Source of the DNA: Cymbomonas tetramitiformis | Lineage: Eukaryota; Chlorophyta; Pyramimonadophyceae; Pyramimonadales; Pyramimonadaceae | DNA: 64,000 nt | Direction of reading: 5' to 3' | Assembly: GCA_001247695.2 (NCBI GenBank) | Contig: LGRX02027794.1 | Location: forward strand, 1 to 64,000 | Part shown: positions 31,003 through 42,600 of the stretch, piece by piece | Layout: each line of letters begins with the position of its first letter | Position numbering within the stretch: position 1 is the stretch's first letter | Translations under genes and position numbers: made by a program | Notes under the pieces: generated by a model | Databases searched by the model: none | Seen by the model: only the letters and a program-made list of their open reading frames with translations | What the model was told of the DNA's origin: nothing

Positions 31003-32281
31003 GATGCATCGAATATACCCGAAATATAAATTACTTTAAACGATCTGAATTTAGCGAATTCTTGATCCGACTGCTTTCGTGGATGAAGATAATGATGGAG
31101 AACTCTGGCAAACTGCCGTACGGCGTATTAAGAGTGTAATGAAAATCCTCAGATGCGAATTATATTTTTCATTGTTTACAAATTCCGTACAGCCGTTCGA
31201 TTACATCGAAAGGACATCTAAACCGTTATTGAAATCGCACCGGTATCTTTCTGGAATCTGTCCGCTTCCGTTCGCGCTTCTTAAGCGCTTTACACTGTGA
31301 AAACCTAGTGCAGCAGGGTAGATTAATGAAGAGATTGATAACTCTTCGCGATATATTAGAAGCGAGTAATGTTTAATATAAGGTATTATGAACGCTAGGA
31401 AGCATCCCCGCACAGATTCGGTGACTGGAAGCAGATCCCGGATTCCCCGCTTCGTGTGGCGGAAGCGGGAACCGGCATCCGCAAAACGGCATTCCCTTCG
31501 GTATCCTGCCGAAGGGAACGCTAAGAAATAGTAATAACAACGACTTAAACATATTTTCAACGCTGTATGTGTGCATCTGTGTTTCATTTGGTCATTTGGT
31601 TCACACGCTTCGAGCCCCGCGGCACATCCGGGATGGCGCTTCAGAACTAGCAGATTGATCTGCTGTTTCTTTGAGCGCAAAACGCCCAGAAGAGTTTCGT
31701 TTAAGCGAAAATTTTCTGCGTCTTTGAGAAACACTTTCGGAATATTTTTCATACATCTTATCCACTCTTGGATGCGCCATACTACAAGGCGGATAATGCA
31801 GCGGATCAAAGCGAACCCTGAGCGATAAACGTACCCACCGTAGTGGAACGTTGACGATATGTTTTCGAGTGAAACTTGAAGTATATCGGAGAGAAAAGTT
31901 TTAGTTTGAAAGATTCATCGGGAGGAAATCTTTCAATTTTCAAGCATGATGCGCCAAATTGAAAGGCGGGAACGAACTGGCAGGGACCCCTACCCTAGGG
32001 CTCTCGCTTGCAGGCGGGAATCCTGCGAACGAGATGAAACCCTTCCGATAGATCGAACCGCCGTGAAAAGTTGACCTTAGCACAGCTTTGACCGGAAGTA
32101 GACATGCACATTGAAAGGTCATTTTTCAAACTAAGTCGGTTTCGAGTTACCACCTGTCAGCATACAGAATCCGATGGTGCAGATACTATCTGACCGTATG
32201 TTTACGGTCGCGATGTAACCTTTCGGGTGATGATGACTATCGGCGATTATATCGCAAAATGTTGTATAAGATAAATAGTAT
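31003..32281. other. Unassigned stretch
   Basis: No recognisable gene. Contains a hairpin near 31486-31520 (CCCTTCGG...CCGAAGGG). A minus-strand ORF of 202 residues runs through the region but has no domain or start context. Confidence 0.3.
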
Positions 32282-32617
32282 ATGGAGACAAAACGCCGTA
32301 TGATGTCGATGATGCCAGCATATGATGCTGAACTGTTTTCAAACAAAATGCTGAAAACAACTCTGCGCGCGCAACATGCAAGGCTGCTAGATAACGGCAG
32401 GTACGTTCAAGAACTGTCGTTGCGGCATTCTCAGTGTCACAGCGAATTGAGCCCGTACCGTTTGAATAACTCCGCCGCAGAGATCTTTCAGACTTCCTGG
32501 AATCGCGTTTACGTCCCGGACCCGAGCGTCACCGGAGAATTTCCTGCAGATCTCCACAAAGTAATCTTGCGAAAAATGAGAAGAAAGAAGACACGGCTAA
32601 TAAGCTCATATAGATAA
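32282..32617 (+). CDS. Small hypothetical ORF
   Basis: 111 residues from an ATG at 32282: METKRRMMSMMPAYDAEL, then a basic C-terminus (KMRRKKTRLIS). No domain recognised. Composition is plausible but support is only openness of the frame. Flanked by unrelated repeats. Confidence 0.2.
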   Translation: METKRRMMSMMPAYDAELFSNKMLKTTLRAQHARLLDNGRYVQELSLRHSQCHSELSPYRLNNSAAEIFQTSWNRVYVPDPSVTGEFPADLHKVILRKMRRKKTRLISSYR

Positions 32618-32778
32618 TTACAGTACAAACCTGGACATACAATACTGCAAGTCTTCGACGGCGTTGAGGTGAAATATGAAGTTCCGTATTGTAAAGTGTC
32701 GGGTCTTCACTGTGTCCACAGTCCACAGTCACAGAGTACCGTTCGTCTAGCCATTTGAAAATCCATCGTCTTCAAAGG

Positions 32779-32876
32779 TCGCGATACTCGCGATTACTCG
32801 CGATTACTCGCGATTACTAACGATTACTCGCGATTACTCGCGATTACTCGCGATTACTCGCGATTACTCGCGATTC
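32779..32876. repeat. 10-bp tandem repeat (CGCGATTACT)n
   Basis: About ten units of CGCGATTACT, with one unit altered to AACGATTACT. The period equals roughly one helical turn and each unit contains the palindrome TCGCGA. Confidence 0.95.
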
Positions 32877-33024
32877 TACTACGTACGGCGAAAGACTGAG
32901 CAGTCGATCCAACCATTCGTGCACGACGAATCCAATTTAATCTTCGATCTGAGCAGTCCATCGCTATACTGTATATTTCTGTTTTCTGGACTGTTGCTTT
33001 TTATTTTTGGAGCATGTCGGTATG

Positions 33025-33421
33025 CCGGAAAGACCTCGTGAGTCAAAAGGTATTCACGGTCAAGAAACCTTATTTATTACGGTAAGTATATAGCCACAAG
33101 AAGTGGGTATCAGATTTTTGGGTTTCACTTATCCTATCACAACAAACAATACATCGTTGTGTTCGTCTATAAAAGCCCTATGTGTATGCCAAGCTTCAAC
33201 CGGAAAGACCTCGTGAGTCAAACGAGGTATTCACGGTCAAGATACCTTATTTATTACGGTAAGTATATAGCCACAAGAAGTGGGTATCAGATTTTTGGGT
33301 TTCACTTATCCTATCACAACAAACAATACATCGTTGTGTTCGTCTATAAAAGCCCTATGTGTATGCCAACTTGCCAAGTTTCAGCCGGAAAGACCTCGTG
33401 AGTCAAAAGGTATTCACGGTC
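33025..33421 (+). repeat. Tandem 175-185-bp repeat with embedded TATA-like motif
   Basis: CCGGAAAGACCTCGTGAGTC starts copies at 33025, 33200 and 33385 (the last partial). Each full unit contains TCTATAAAAGCCCTATGTG, a good TATA-box match (33170 and 33345). No plus-strand gene starts downstream; the kelch gene comes from the other strand and ends at 33662. Confidence 0.85.
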
Positions 33422-33429
33422 AGCTACAA

Positions 33430-33590
33430 ACGGTTAGTGCGAATTAATTAACTAGCTAGGGCTAGCTAGTAAGTAAAAATGAAATTAATTAACTAGCTAG
33501 TAACAATTACTGGTAGTAACTGGGTCTAACTAGCTAACTGGCCTAACTGGTTACTGCCCTTAGTTTGCTAGGCACGAATGTAGCTAGTCC
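33430..33590. repeat. CTAGCTAG-rich low-complexity tract
   Basis: Repeated TTAATTAACTAGCTAG and CTAACTGG words in a palindrome-rich stretch between the repeats and the kelch gene 3' end. Confidence 0.6.
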
Positions 33591-33661
33591 TTTGACTTCT
33601 TGGCCAGGGATTCAGACTCGAATGCCCATCTCTAAACCTCTATCTCAACATTTCCTTAATT

Positions 33662-34810
33662 TCAATATATTTTTGCTAAACCCACACATGCTCGTGGGGT
33701 TGGCAAACGTGGAAACTCTGTGTCGCACCACATATCAAGTAATGGGTCATACACTTCCACTGTACCCAAGCATTTTCCATCTGAGCCATAGCCACCTATC
33801 ACCAAAATCTTGCCGTTCACAGTGATAGCAGCAGTACCATTTCTTGCTCTACGTAAGGGTGCAACATTGGCCCAAGAGTCACTTTGTGGGTCATACCTTT
33901 CAACAAAGCTTATGGTGATGTAAGGCGAATCCTCTTCCTCATAATCATTTGTTACCCCCCCTATCACGTACAAGTGCCCATTTACAGTCTCCAAAGCATA
34001 GTCTCCTCGTCCTAGTGTGAACCCTTTAACTTGTGACCATGTATCTACACTTGGGTCATATACTTGCATTTGTGTTCTCTTCTGTGACATAAATTTTGTT
34101 TTGAAATGCAACTGCCTTGCCCACCTAGTGACCCTGTGCTCATCTGTAGCCATTGGGGCTAGGTCCTTTGACCAATAGTCGCCATTTATCTCGTATTTCT
34201 CTATTGACCGTATTGAGCTGTGATCGTACCTTTCTTTGTAACCAAGCAAAGCATACATGACGTCATTAACGACGACAACTTCAGCTTCCTCGCGTTGTTC
34301 CTGCAAATTTCCTAAGGTAGCCCAAGTGTCACTACTAGGATCATACCTTTCTACACTATTTCCATTTTGAGCCAAACCTACGACGTAAACTTTTCCATTG
34401 AGTGTGACAGCGTTCACTCTCCTGCTACGTTTCAATGTTAAAGACTTGGAGGTGGTTGTCCAAGTTTTGTTCACTAGATCTAATGTCTCTACCAAGGATT
34501 CTTCGACTATCGATTTGTCATTTTTGGTATCGCGTTTTTGCTTCTCGCCTCCTATCACAAGAACACAAGGCGAATTTTCAACACGTGATATTTTTTGTTC
34601 CACCTTTCGATCATTTTTAACATTGTGGTAGCGTTGTCTTTTTTGGGCAACTATACGAGCTTCCTTTTGTTGACTGTTCCATATGTCCTTACAATGTCTT
34701 TTGTAATTTCCGTCACTGAGATGTTTCGTAGGATCTGTGGTGCCGTATATTTCTTTTACTTCTTGAATCTTGGCATCGTTACAATTATCCGTTCGATTTG
34801 TCTCATTCAT
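33662..34810 (-). CDS. Kelch-repeat beta-propeller protein
   Basis: 382 residues from the ATG at 34810; the frame stays open to 34996 but only with non-ATG codons. Kelch proteins fold as a beta-propeller for protein binding. At least five to six kelch-like repeats follow a basic N-terminal helix region (HCKDIWNSQQKEARIVAQKR): signatures include VNAVTLNGKVYVVG, ERYDPSSDTWATLG, ALETVNGHLYVIGG, FVERYDPQSDSWANVAPLRR, and GKILVIGGYGSDG with VEVYDPLLDMW, each carrying the GG or Y-W pair typical of kelch blades. Two blades are weaker. No BTB, BACK, F-box or signal peptide is seen, so the partner and location are unknown. Single exon and apparently intact, hence probably a host gene. Confidence 0.8.
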   Translation of the reverse strand: MNETNRTDNCNDAKIQEVKEIYGTTDPTKHLSDGNYKRHCKDIWNSQQKEARIVAQKRQRYHNVKNDRKVEQKISRVENSPCVLVIGGEKQKRDTKNDKSIVEESLVETLDLVNKTWTTTSKSLTLKRSRRVNAVTLNGKVYVVGLAQNGNSVERYDPSSDTWATLGNLQEQREEAEVVVVNDVMYALLGYKERYDHSSIRSIEKYEINGDYWSKDLAPMATDEHRVTRWARQLHFKTKFMSQKRTQMQVYDPSVDTWSQVKGFTLGRGDYALETVNGHLYVIGGVTNDYEEEDSPYITISFVERYDPQSDSWANVAPLRRARNGTAAITVNGKILVIGGYGSDGKCLGTVEVYDPLLDMWCDTEFPRLPTPRACVGLAKIY

Positions 34811-35423
34811 GGTACAACGATAGAAAACGTCAAATCTATTCAACCGTATCAAATCAAGAAAACATGCAACGACGAAATATGAAGTATCTCCGTATGAAGA
34901 AAATTGTAAAAATATATTGTGTTGGCACTTTGAAAAGAAATATCGTATATTATCCACGCAGGTTGTGAAACTGACAGCAGCACCCGAGAAACTCAACAGT
35001 GGAACTCAACTCAACTCAACTGCATCACTGGCGAACACTATTGAAACACAGGTGTAAAATGGGACAATCGTCATCGTCAGCTACCTTCGTGCACTGCAGT
35101 CTTACGCGAATCGCGACGCGACGTCATGTCATCATCAGAATTCTCGACCATGAATATTCATATTCGATATTGAATTCGCGACCATGAATATTGAATTCGC
35201 GACCATGAATTCTGATACGGTATTGTACTGTACTGTATGTATACATTTGCTACACCTGCGACGTCACCAACTCGGCCAAACCTGTCCGTCTTCATCCTTG
35301 ACTCGTTTACTTCAATCGTCTGACGCGCCAATGTCGGCTTTTGCAGAATCGTGACCATTTTTGCAATTTATGACCGTTTTTGCAGTCCTCTTTTTTCGCG
35401 TATTCATCCCGTACTTCTGTTTT
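34811..35423. other. Upstream region of the kelch gene
   Basis: No other gene recognised. Contains short direct repeats of GAATTCGCGACCATGAAT near 35143-35213. Confidence 0.35.
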
Positions 35424-35712
35424 CAGACTGCGCCCAGCGTAAGTGCTCCGCTCCCCCACACCCCCTCATTACTACGGAATATTTTTTAGACTTCGCCCAA
35501 GTGGGGGGCTCCGTCCCCCCACACCCCCATTACTACGGAAAGTTTTTAAGACTTCGCCCATTGGAGGCTCCCACACCCCCATTACTACGGAATATTTTTA
35601 AGCCTTCATGGGGGCTCCACCCCCATTACTACGGAATATTTTAAAGCCTTCGCCCGTGGGGGCTCGCCCCACACCCCCATTACTACGGTATATTTTTAAG
35701 CCTTCGCCCAGT
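35424..35712 (+). repeat. Minisatellite, about 53-60-bp unit
   Basis: Six degenerate units of TTCGCCC-GTGGGGGCTCC-CCCCCACACCCCCATTACTACGG followed by AATATTTTTAAG. The C-run/G-run pairs within a unit can form hairpins. An open frame through part of it is an artefact of the repeat. Confidence 0.85.
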
Positions 35713-36129
35713 CATTTTCCGACAAAAAAGATTTGCTTCGCGTTTCAAAGATTTGCCTCGCAGTGCGAGCCACACATTTCGCTATGCCCATCGTTTCGAC
35801 TGTTCCATTTTCTTTTGCGGGCTTGGCGGCTTCGCTCGTTTCCCACTCGAGTGCGACCACGACGACGACGACGACGGAAATTCGTTTTGTGTATAATTCC
35901 TGTTCCAGCCCATACAGGTGACGCTGACGTTCATGACAGTGTCACCAACTTTCGTTCTGGGAGCTTTGCGGACTGCGTCTCATGTCGCATAAAAACGTGG
36001 CGACCATGTACTGAAACGAAAGTGTGACTACGACGACGACCACGGCGCATTAAACGCCGCATGGGCCCTCCGACGGGAGGGTAAGATATATCTAATTATG
36101 AAAATATGAAATTCAATCCGCAGTTTAAA

Positions 36130-36203
36130 GTTTGCACGAATTTCGGTTTGCAGCTCTCCCTTCACAAACATAATCGCGACCGAAAACTCGTTTCGCAGTT
36201 TTC
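36130..36203 (-). repeat. Terminal direct repeat of the DIRS-like element, left copy
   Basis: 74 bp matching 47867-47940 with about four differences, same orientation. Confidence 0.75.
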
Positions 36204-36216
36204 TAATCAGCTGCGG

Positions 36217-36882
36217 CTACATAGCCCAGCTTGCATGACACATAAACACCCAGCAAGCTGGGGCTAGACCAAAAGGCAGCACACAAAACTCAAAGAATCT
36301 ACCCTGCCACTCAACAGCAACATAGGTACGAGACATCTCGTGGAGGTCAACGTGGTAGTACCCTGACTTATAGTCAAAGTAAAACAACCCATCATCCTTC
36401 CTAAGCAGGTCTACAAAAGGCTGAAGGTGTTCATACTTGAACTTAGGAAAGATCAGGAAGGCATTGAGCCACTTACCGTTGAAGATCAGCCGCAATTTGT
36501 CCCGAGAGTCGTCCACCATTAAAGGTAGGACAACCCGCGGCTTGCTGGACACCTCTCTCAAGGCGCCCATAAGCACACACTCCTGCACAGCCTCAGTGAC
36601 AAAGGCGGTATGCCTAACAGCAGACACGTGGTTAGGCAAGTGCACTCGGGGCGGAGCCCTGCCATCCTTAAACTTCAAGTTAAATCCTCTCTCAATCCAA
36701 GACATAACGTACGAAGAGCGGACGAAGGTCCGCCAAAAAGAGGCTCGTTCCCTAAGTCTTCCCGCAACACGGGGCACAGGAACGTCCTGTTCACACAAGG
36801 GTACGGCCTCGCCAATCTCTTCCTCAGACAATTCAAGACCTGAAACACAAGGAAAACAACAGCCCGCGGGCCAAAAGTTCAT
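36217..36882 (-). pseudogene. DIRS-like reverse transcriptase, truncated
   Basis: 221 residues from ATG 36882. After a linker (RLRERASFWRTFVRSSYV) come RT fingers/palm features typical of DIRS/PAT-type enzymes: KPRVVLPLMV, DKLRLIFNGKWLNAF, the first catalytic block YFDYKSGYYHVDLH, WQGRFFEFCVLPFGLAPACWVF. The reading frame stops just after this, before the second catalytic block (YxDD), so the enzyme is non-functional. The truncation joins directly to the terminal repeat at 36130-36203, an internal deletion. The gag C-terminus ends 116 bp upstream at 36998. Confidence 0.75.
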
Positions 36883-36997
36883 TACAATTTAGGGTTTCGT
36901 CCCCAAAAGTTACATTTAAGTTGGGCATTCCACCTCAACTGCAAAGCATTCCGCTAAGCTCATTGTACTAGCCATCGTGGCTCTACATTCTTACAAT

Positions 36998-37393
36998 TCA
37001 ACGGTCCGTGCCTCTGCCACGGCCTCTGCCGGCTGGGCGCGGCTGCGAGCATTGGTTTTGGTGGTGCCCCCACTCGTTACAATTCCAGCATTGGAGCTGG
37101 CTGCCACGCCCTGCCTGAACAGGCGGCGGTGGCGGAGGCGCTCCAGGAGCAGTCGGGCGAGACACAGCATAGGCACCCCTGCCCAGGCCCTTAGTTCGCC
37201 CCTTGGCAGCCGCAGCTTGCGCAGCGTGCATCTTTTCCGCTTTGACTTCTTTTTCAGCTTTACGCATAAGCTTTTCGTCTTCCTCATCCTCAGCGTACGA
37301 TTTGCGCTCTAGCTTCTCACAGATTTTCCAGCCCACTTCAGGGCCCTTGTCCGAAACCAACGCCAAGATCTTAGCGCGCGCCTTGGCGCGTGC
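36998..37393 (-). pseudogene. DIRS-like gag, C-terminal half
   Basis: 131 residues plus a stop, encoded by 37393 down to 36998: a charged helical stretch (KAEKEVKAEKMHAAQAAAAK), a proline run, then a canonical CCHC knuckle CWNCNEWGHHQNQC and an RGRGRG tail. The N-terminal half is at 47160-47615. The gypsy element and one copy of its target duplication separate them; without those the codon phase matches exactly (47160 ends codon 152, 37393 starts the next). So this gag was intact at the moment of insertion. Confidence 0.8.
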
Positions 37394-37398
37394 AACAC

Positions 37399-38047
37399 TG
37401 TTAGGGCTAGATAAAGAAGCCCTCAATATATCATACAAAAATACAAGTATATGCGCTGTGCTGTGGAACGGCAAACACAAGCGTCAGAATATAGCGGGAT
37501 GAGTTGCAGAACTTCAGTGAGAAGATACTGCTGAAGCCCAACGCTTCGCTCATCTATACCATACGTCTCCCATCGCATAGATGGTACCGCCATTGGGTTG
37601 TGAACCCGAGACGTTGGTTGAACGACCAGTATTGTGGTAACGAATAGTTCGTTCATACTGCGCATGCGTGTTCCGCACATGCTAAAACGCCAAGATGGTT
37701 CTTGTTTGTACTTCAAGATGTATCTTGCTTTGCCATCTTCGAGTTGGACGTACGAACTCTCGATGACAGGGTCATTCAAGTCTTTCCTTGAATAATGACA
37801 GATGATGTGACTTATCATCTGGCGACATGTACAGTCATAGTCGACCGTACTGACGACTGTCATAATAATATATGACACGACTCGACATGACATGACATGA
37901 CATGGTATGACATGTCTGACAGGTATGACACGTATGACATGTATTACACATATGTCATCGGTCATGATCCTGTATGGTATGACATGTCTGACAGGTATGA
38001 CACGTATGACATGTATGACACATATGTCATCGGTCATGACCCTGACA
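37399..38047 (-). repeat. 3' LTR of the gypsy element
   Basis: 649 bp, TG...CA on the plus strand. Contains GGGTTGTGAACCC and a 10-bp-periodic TATGACA array near the end (37860-38040). Confidence 0.93.
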
Positions 38048-38060
38048 GATCTCCCCTCTT
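38048..38060 (-). promoter_or_regulatory. Polypurine tract
   Basis: Minus-strand AAGAGGGGAGATC directly precedes the 3' LTR, the expected plus-strand DNA primer; the same sequence abuts the LTR of the decayed copy at 28978. Confidence 0.75.
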
Positions 38061-39001
38061 AAAAGAGTTGTGACCTCACAACGGGCATACATTAGTATAT
38101 GTCTATGATGTCTTTGTTGTTGTCGCTTCTTGCTGGTACCAGTCTTCTTACACCGATTTGAGGCGTCCCTCGTGGTGCTTTTAGGTTATTGGGGGGAACT
38201 GAGTCCACTTTAGTCCCTCACCTTACAGTTCTTAGGATGTAGCCCCCTTTGAAGTTCGTATCGTATTTCAGAGTGACGTTTCAAGGTTCAATGAATTGCG
38301 TTTCGTGATGCAGATTGACGTTGGATTACTGATTGATCCATACGTATCGTGCGTCAGAGTGACGATTCAAAGCATCCGAAGTGTACGTTACGGATTATTT
38401 GCGCTAGCCGTCGTCGCTTTGCGAACGATGATCCCACGATTTAACGATTTATAATCGAACGATTCTCGGCCTGATATAATGCACCCAACCCTTCCTCCCC
38501 TCCTTAAGCTACTTTGGAGGATCATAGGCGGCAACGGGGAGCCCGTGTTTGTTTCCGGAGTTATTTCACCGGGGGCTTGTTTTATTGCAAAGAGAGTGGC
38601 CCTGCTTAACGGGATTGGACTTATAATCCTTACCCGGTCTGCTCACTCTAATATGGTCCAGTACGCACGCTTTGACGAACATCTATCGCGATGAGTGAGA
38701 ATGGATTCGCCACGTACTAATGTGAAATTTATTTAGTTATGTTTGTCAAGCACAACTTAGGATCACAACTCCGTCTACCTCAGTCGATATCTCCGGTAGC
38801 TTCGGATGACTGGCCAAGAATCCGATGACAAACCACGGCTTTGGCAAAGGTAGCATTTAGCAGCTTTTATTTATCCACAGATATGATATCTCGCATGTGC
38901 GTATCTGTGCAAGGGTATGATTTGTACAAGGCTCACTACACCTTTAGCAAGGAAGGATCAATTTCCTGCTTCTATGCAACATAATGATAAAACATTAAGA
39001 G
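38061..39001 (-). other. 3' untranslated region of the gypsy element
   Basis: No ORF of note. Matches the decayed copy at about 28978-29450, including GAACTGAGTCCACTTTA and repeated TTTCAGAGTGACGTTTC motifs. Confidence 0.6.
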
Positions 39002-39523
39002 CAGTGTCGCTGCCAAGGCGTAATTGACCGGTCCTGGACCTATCGGACCCCCCAAATCGTGCCTCGGACCTATTGGGGACCTGTCGCCCGTTTCCGATCG
39101 GACCTATGAGCAGAATGGGCGATTCTTGCCCTGACCGTGTGGACCTATGCGGGACCTATGGGAAAGGTTTAATTTATATTATTTCCACGGAGTTTTCACC
39201 GATTTGTTATGCTCTTACATGTGTTCTCGAAAGTGTAAATTTTCACTTCTGAAGCCCCGACGATCGTGAGTTTAAACTTGTGATGTACCTTAGTTTATTC
39301 CTATAAGATAATTATAAGCGAAGTCACATATCACATTCGGTCCACAAGCACGCTCGTTCTAGTGAGATCCATACATTTTTTATATTTCGGGGCGAATTCT
39401 TTGGGACCGCGCGGACCTATAGGGGACCTGTCGAAGTATTATGATGGACCGCGCTTACCTATATGGGACCTATGCTTTTCTCAAATCCGGACCTGTGTCC
39501 GATATCATATGACAGCGACACTG
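39002..39523. mobile_element. hAT-type miniature element, 522 bp
   Basis: Terminal CAGTGTCGCTG inverted repeats and a perfect 8-bp duplication ATTAAGAG (38994-39001, 39524-39531). The interior repeats GGACCTAT about ten times near both ends. No ORF. Inserted in the gypsy 3' region, hence younger than or as young as that element. Confidence 0.88.
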
Positions 39524-39603
39524 ATTAAGAGCAAGGTATATAGATGATCGACATGTATTAGTATATATTACAAGAAGTAAGGGCATGAGGCTTAATATAA
39601 TGT

Positions 39604-42600
39604 TTAGCCTTCATAGGCAGCTATAATGTCTGCTGCATTGGTCAGCTCTGTGGCTTTGACCCAGGTGTCATGCTCAGGGCCGTAGCCTGCATATCGCACT
39701 AAATAGTATTTGACACCTCTAGTGAACTTATCCGAGAGTATATGTGATATCTCAAACAGTGGTTGCCCTTCTTCGGTGATCATCTGTGGCAGAGGCAAAG
39801 GTGCTTGGATCGAGTCATTGTACAGCTCTAATCTGGAAACAGGCTGTACCGGATGAATACGGATATCGAGGTCTCCGAAATCTAACTCGTATGCACGGCC
39901 ATGGCTAAGCACTTTGGAAATGGTGAACGGCCCAATATATGGCTGCTTAAAGTGTCTGCCTGCCTCTGTCAAACCAGTCCATTGAATAAACTCGGTCCGT
40001 AAAAGAACTTTCTGCCCAACTGCAAACTGCCGAGGCATGTGAGTCTTATTGAATCTGGCTTGGCTAATTTCTGCTGCTCGGAAAATGTTGTCTACCGCGT
40101 TGGCATGAACAGCCGAGTACTGGTCAAAATGATCTCGAATAGCTCTTTGTATTGGAACAGGAGCTTCTGGCGGAATAGTGATTACCAGGTCATGAGGCGA
40201 AAGTGGTTGCGCCATCGAGTCGAGATAAAACGGTGAATAACCAGTTGATGCAGAAACTGTGTTGTTAATTGCAAACTCCACCAGAGGCAACTTGTCCTCC
40301 CACGAATTGGCTGAAGTATCATTGCAACAACACCTGTGGATGAAAAAATACCATCTAATCAGTTTATAAACCAGAGGATGGTGAAATCGAATCATGAATC
40401 AACAATTTGAAAAGTACCTGAGGATATCCTCGATGAAGGCATGGCTCCTCTCATTGGCAGCATTCGACTGTGGATGGTGTGAGGACGTCATGGACAATCT
40501 CGTACCAGTAGATTTCCACAGTGTCTGCCAGAATGTAGAGGTGAATCTGGGGTCTCGATCTGAGATGATGTTCCTCGGAAGACCATGGAGCTTGAAGATA
40601 TGCTGCATATAGATAGAAGCAGTATGCTGAGCTGTCCAGGTCATGCTGAAGGGAATGAGATGACATCGATGAGAAAATTGGCACATTACCACAAATATAC
40701 TGTCGTGCCCATTGGTGGTGATAGGCAGGTCAGTGATCCAATCAAGAGATACATCTAGCCATTTTGTCTTAGGCACGGAATATCGTATATGTGCCTGACC
40801 ATAAGGCTTGTGTCGCCTCGTTTTCTGGCGCTGACAAACGGGGCACTCCCGAATGTACTTGATGGCTGCCGTTGTCATTCCTGGCCAATAATACCGGCTA
40901 CGCAGAAGATGAAGCATGCGATTTTTGCCTACATGACCAGAAATAGTGGCTGAGTGGCACTCATGAAGGAGAATGTGGCGAAGCTGTGTGATCTCACCGT
41001 CATCTGTGGGGACTTTAGCTGTTGGTGGAATGTACAGCTGTCTGCCATATATGGTCTTACGATAGATCAACCCCTGAATGAGCTCGAAGCTGTAGCTGCT
41101 GACTGACTGTGATGAAGTCGATGATGTCAGTTTAGCCAAAATAGTCTGTGCAAATGTATCACGATCATATTCGGATATAATGATGTCGTGTAGCTGATGA
41201 GCTGATGAAGAAGATATAAGAGCAATGAATGTAGGATCTGCAGATGGCATGACCTCGCTGATGTCCATGTGCTGAAGACAATCAGTGAGTTCAAAAAGTG
41301 CAGAGATACGAGTGAGTGCATCTGCGACCTTATTCTTATCGCCAGCAATGTGCTCTATACGGAAGTTGTACTCGGAGAGCTCATCCAACCACCGTGCCTG
41401 TTTGGGGCTCAGTGTGGATTTGGTCTGGAAATAAACCAGTGGCTGATGATCTGAGCGTACAATGGTCTCAGGAGCTCCCAACAAGATGTGGCGAAAGAAT
41501 CGGAAGCCCTCCACAATGGCAAATAGCTCGATCTCAGGAATAGGCCAACGTCTCTGTGTATCGGATAGAGTGACGCTGTGATAACCACATGGCTTCATAC
41601 CTTTTCCTTGATCCTGGAGTATCACTTGACCAACGTGTGTGCCTGATCCATCGACCTCCATAATAGATGGCAGTTTCTGATCTGGAAGCTGTAGTACTGG
41701 AGCGTTACAGATGGCACTTTTGAGGTTATCAAATGCCTGCTGCTGCTCAGATTCCCAGACAAACTCTGCATTATCTTTAAGGAGACGATTGAGCGGCTCG
41801 GCAACTTTGGAGAACTTTGGTATGAATCTCCTGAATTGACCGACCATGCCCAAGAATGACCGAAGGGATGACTTGCCATCTTTAGCCATACGGCGTAGAG
41901 GCTGTTTTCCAACGGTAGGACCATAAGACACTGGAGGCTGAATTGCCATAACTGCTCGGATTCTGTCTTCGATGATGGACAAGCCTGCTTCAGAGATGTG
42001 ATGTCCGATGAAGTCTATAGATCTGACGAACAACTCCACCTTGGAAGGCCTGATGAAGAACTGGTGTTCTCTGCAACGCTGGAGAAACTGTCGGACATGA
42101 CTCACGTGGCTGTCAAAATCCGGACTGTATACGATGGTATCGTCCATGAAAATGACAAGGAACCGATCGATGAAGTCGAAGAATGCCCGATTTCCTACAC
42201 GTAGAGCTGTTGCAGGAGCATTGGTCAATCCGAAAGGCATGACTGTCCACTCATAGGAACCGTATCTGGTGCGAATAGCTGTTTTGTGAATGTCATCTGG
42301 ATGTATAGGGATCTGATGGAAAAACTGATTGAAGTCAAATCTGCTAAACCATCGTGCGCCTTTCAGCTGTTCAAGAAGGGTGTCGTGAGGTGGCAATGGA
42401 TACGTGTCCTGAATTGTGATGTTATTAAGGGCTCGATAATCACAGCACATCCTCCACTTCCCACCTGGCTTAGGAGCGAAAATGATAGGACATCCATATG
42501 GAGATGATGACGGACGAAGGATACCCAAGTCGACATATTTGATGATCTGTCGTTTGAGTTCTTCCATCATGGGAACTGGGATGGTACGTACTGGCTGCGA

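Noticed and set aside
31201..31809. 202-residue minus-strand ORF
   Set aside because: Runs through a hairpin, no domain, Arg/Cys-rich mix; no support beyond openness.
35608..36027. 139-residue plus-strand ORF
   Set aside because: Starts within a minisatellite and continues through an (ACG)n tract coding for an Arg run; no coding evidence.
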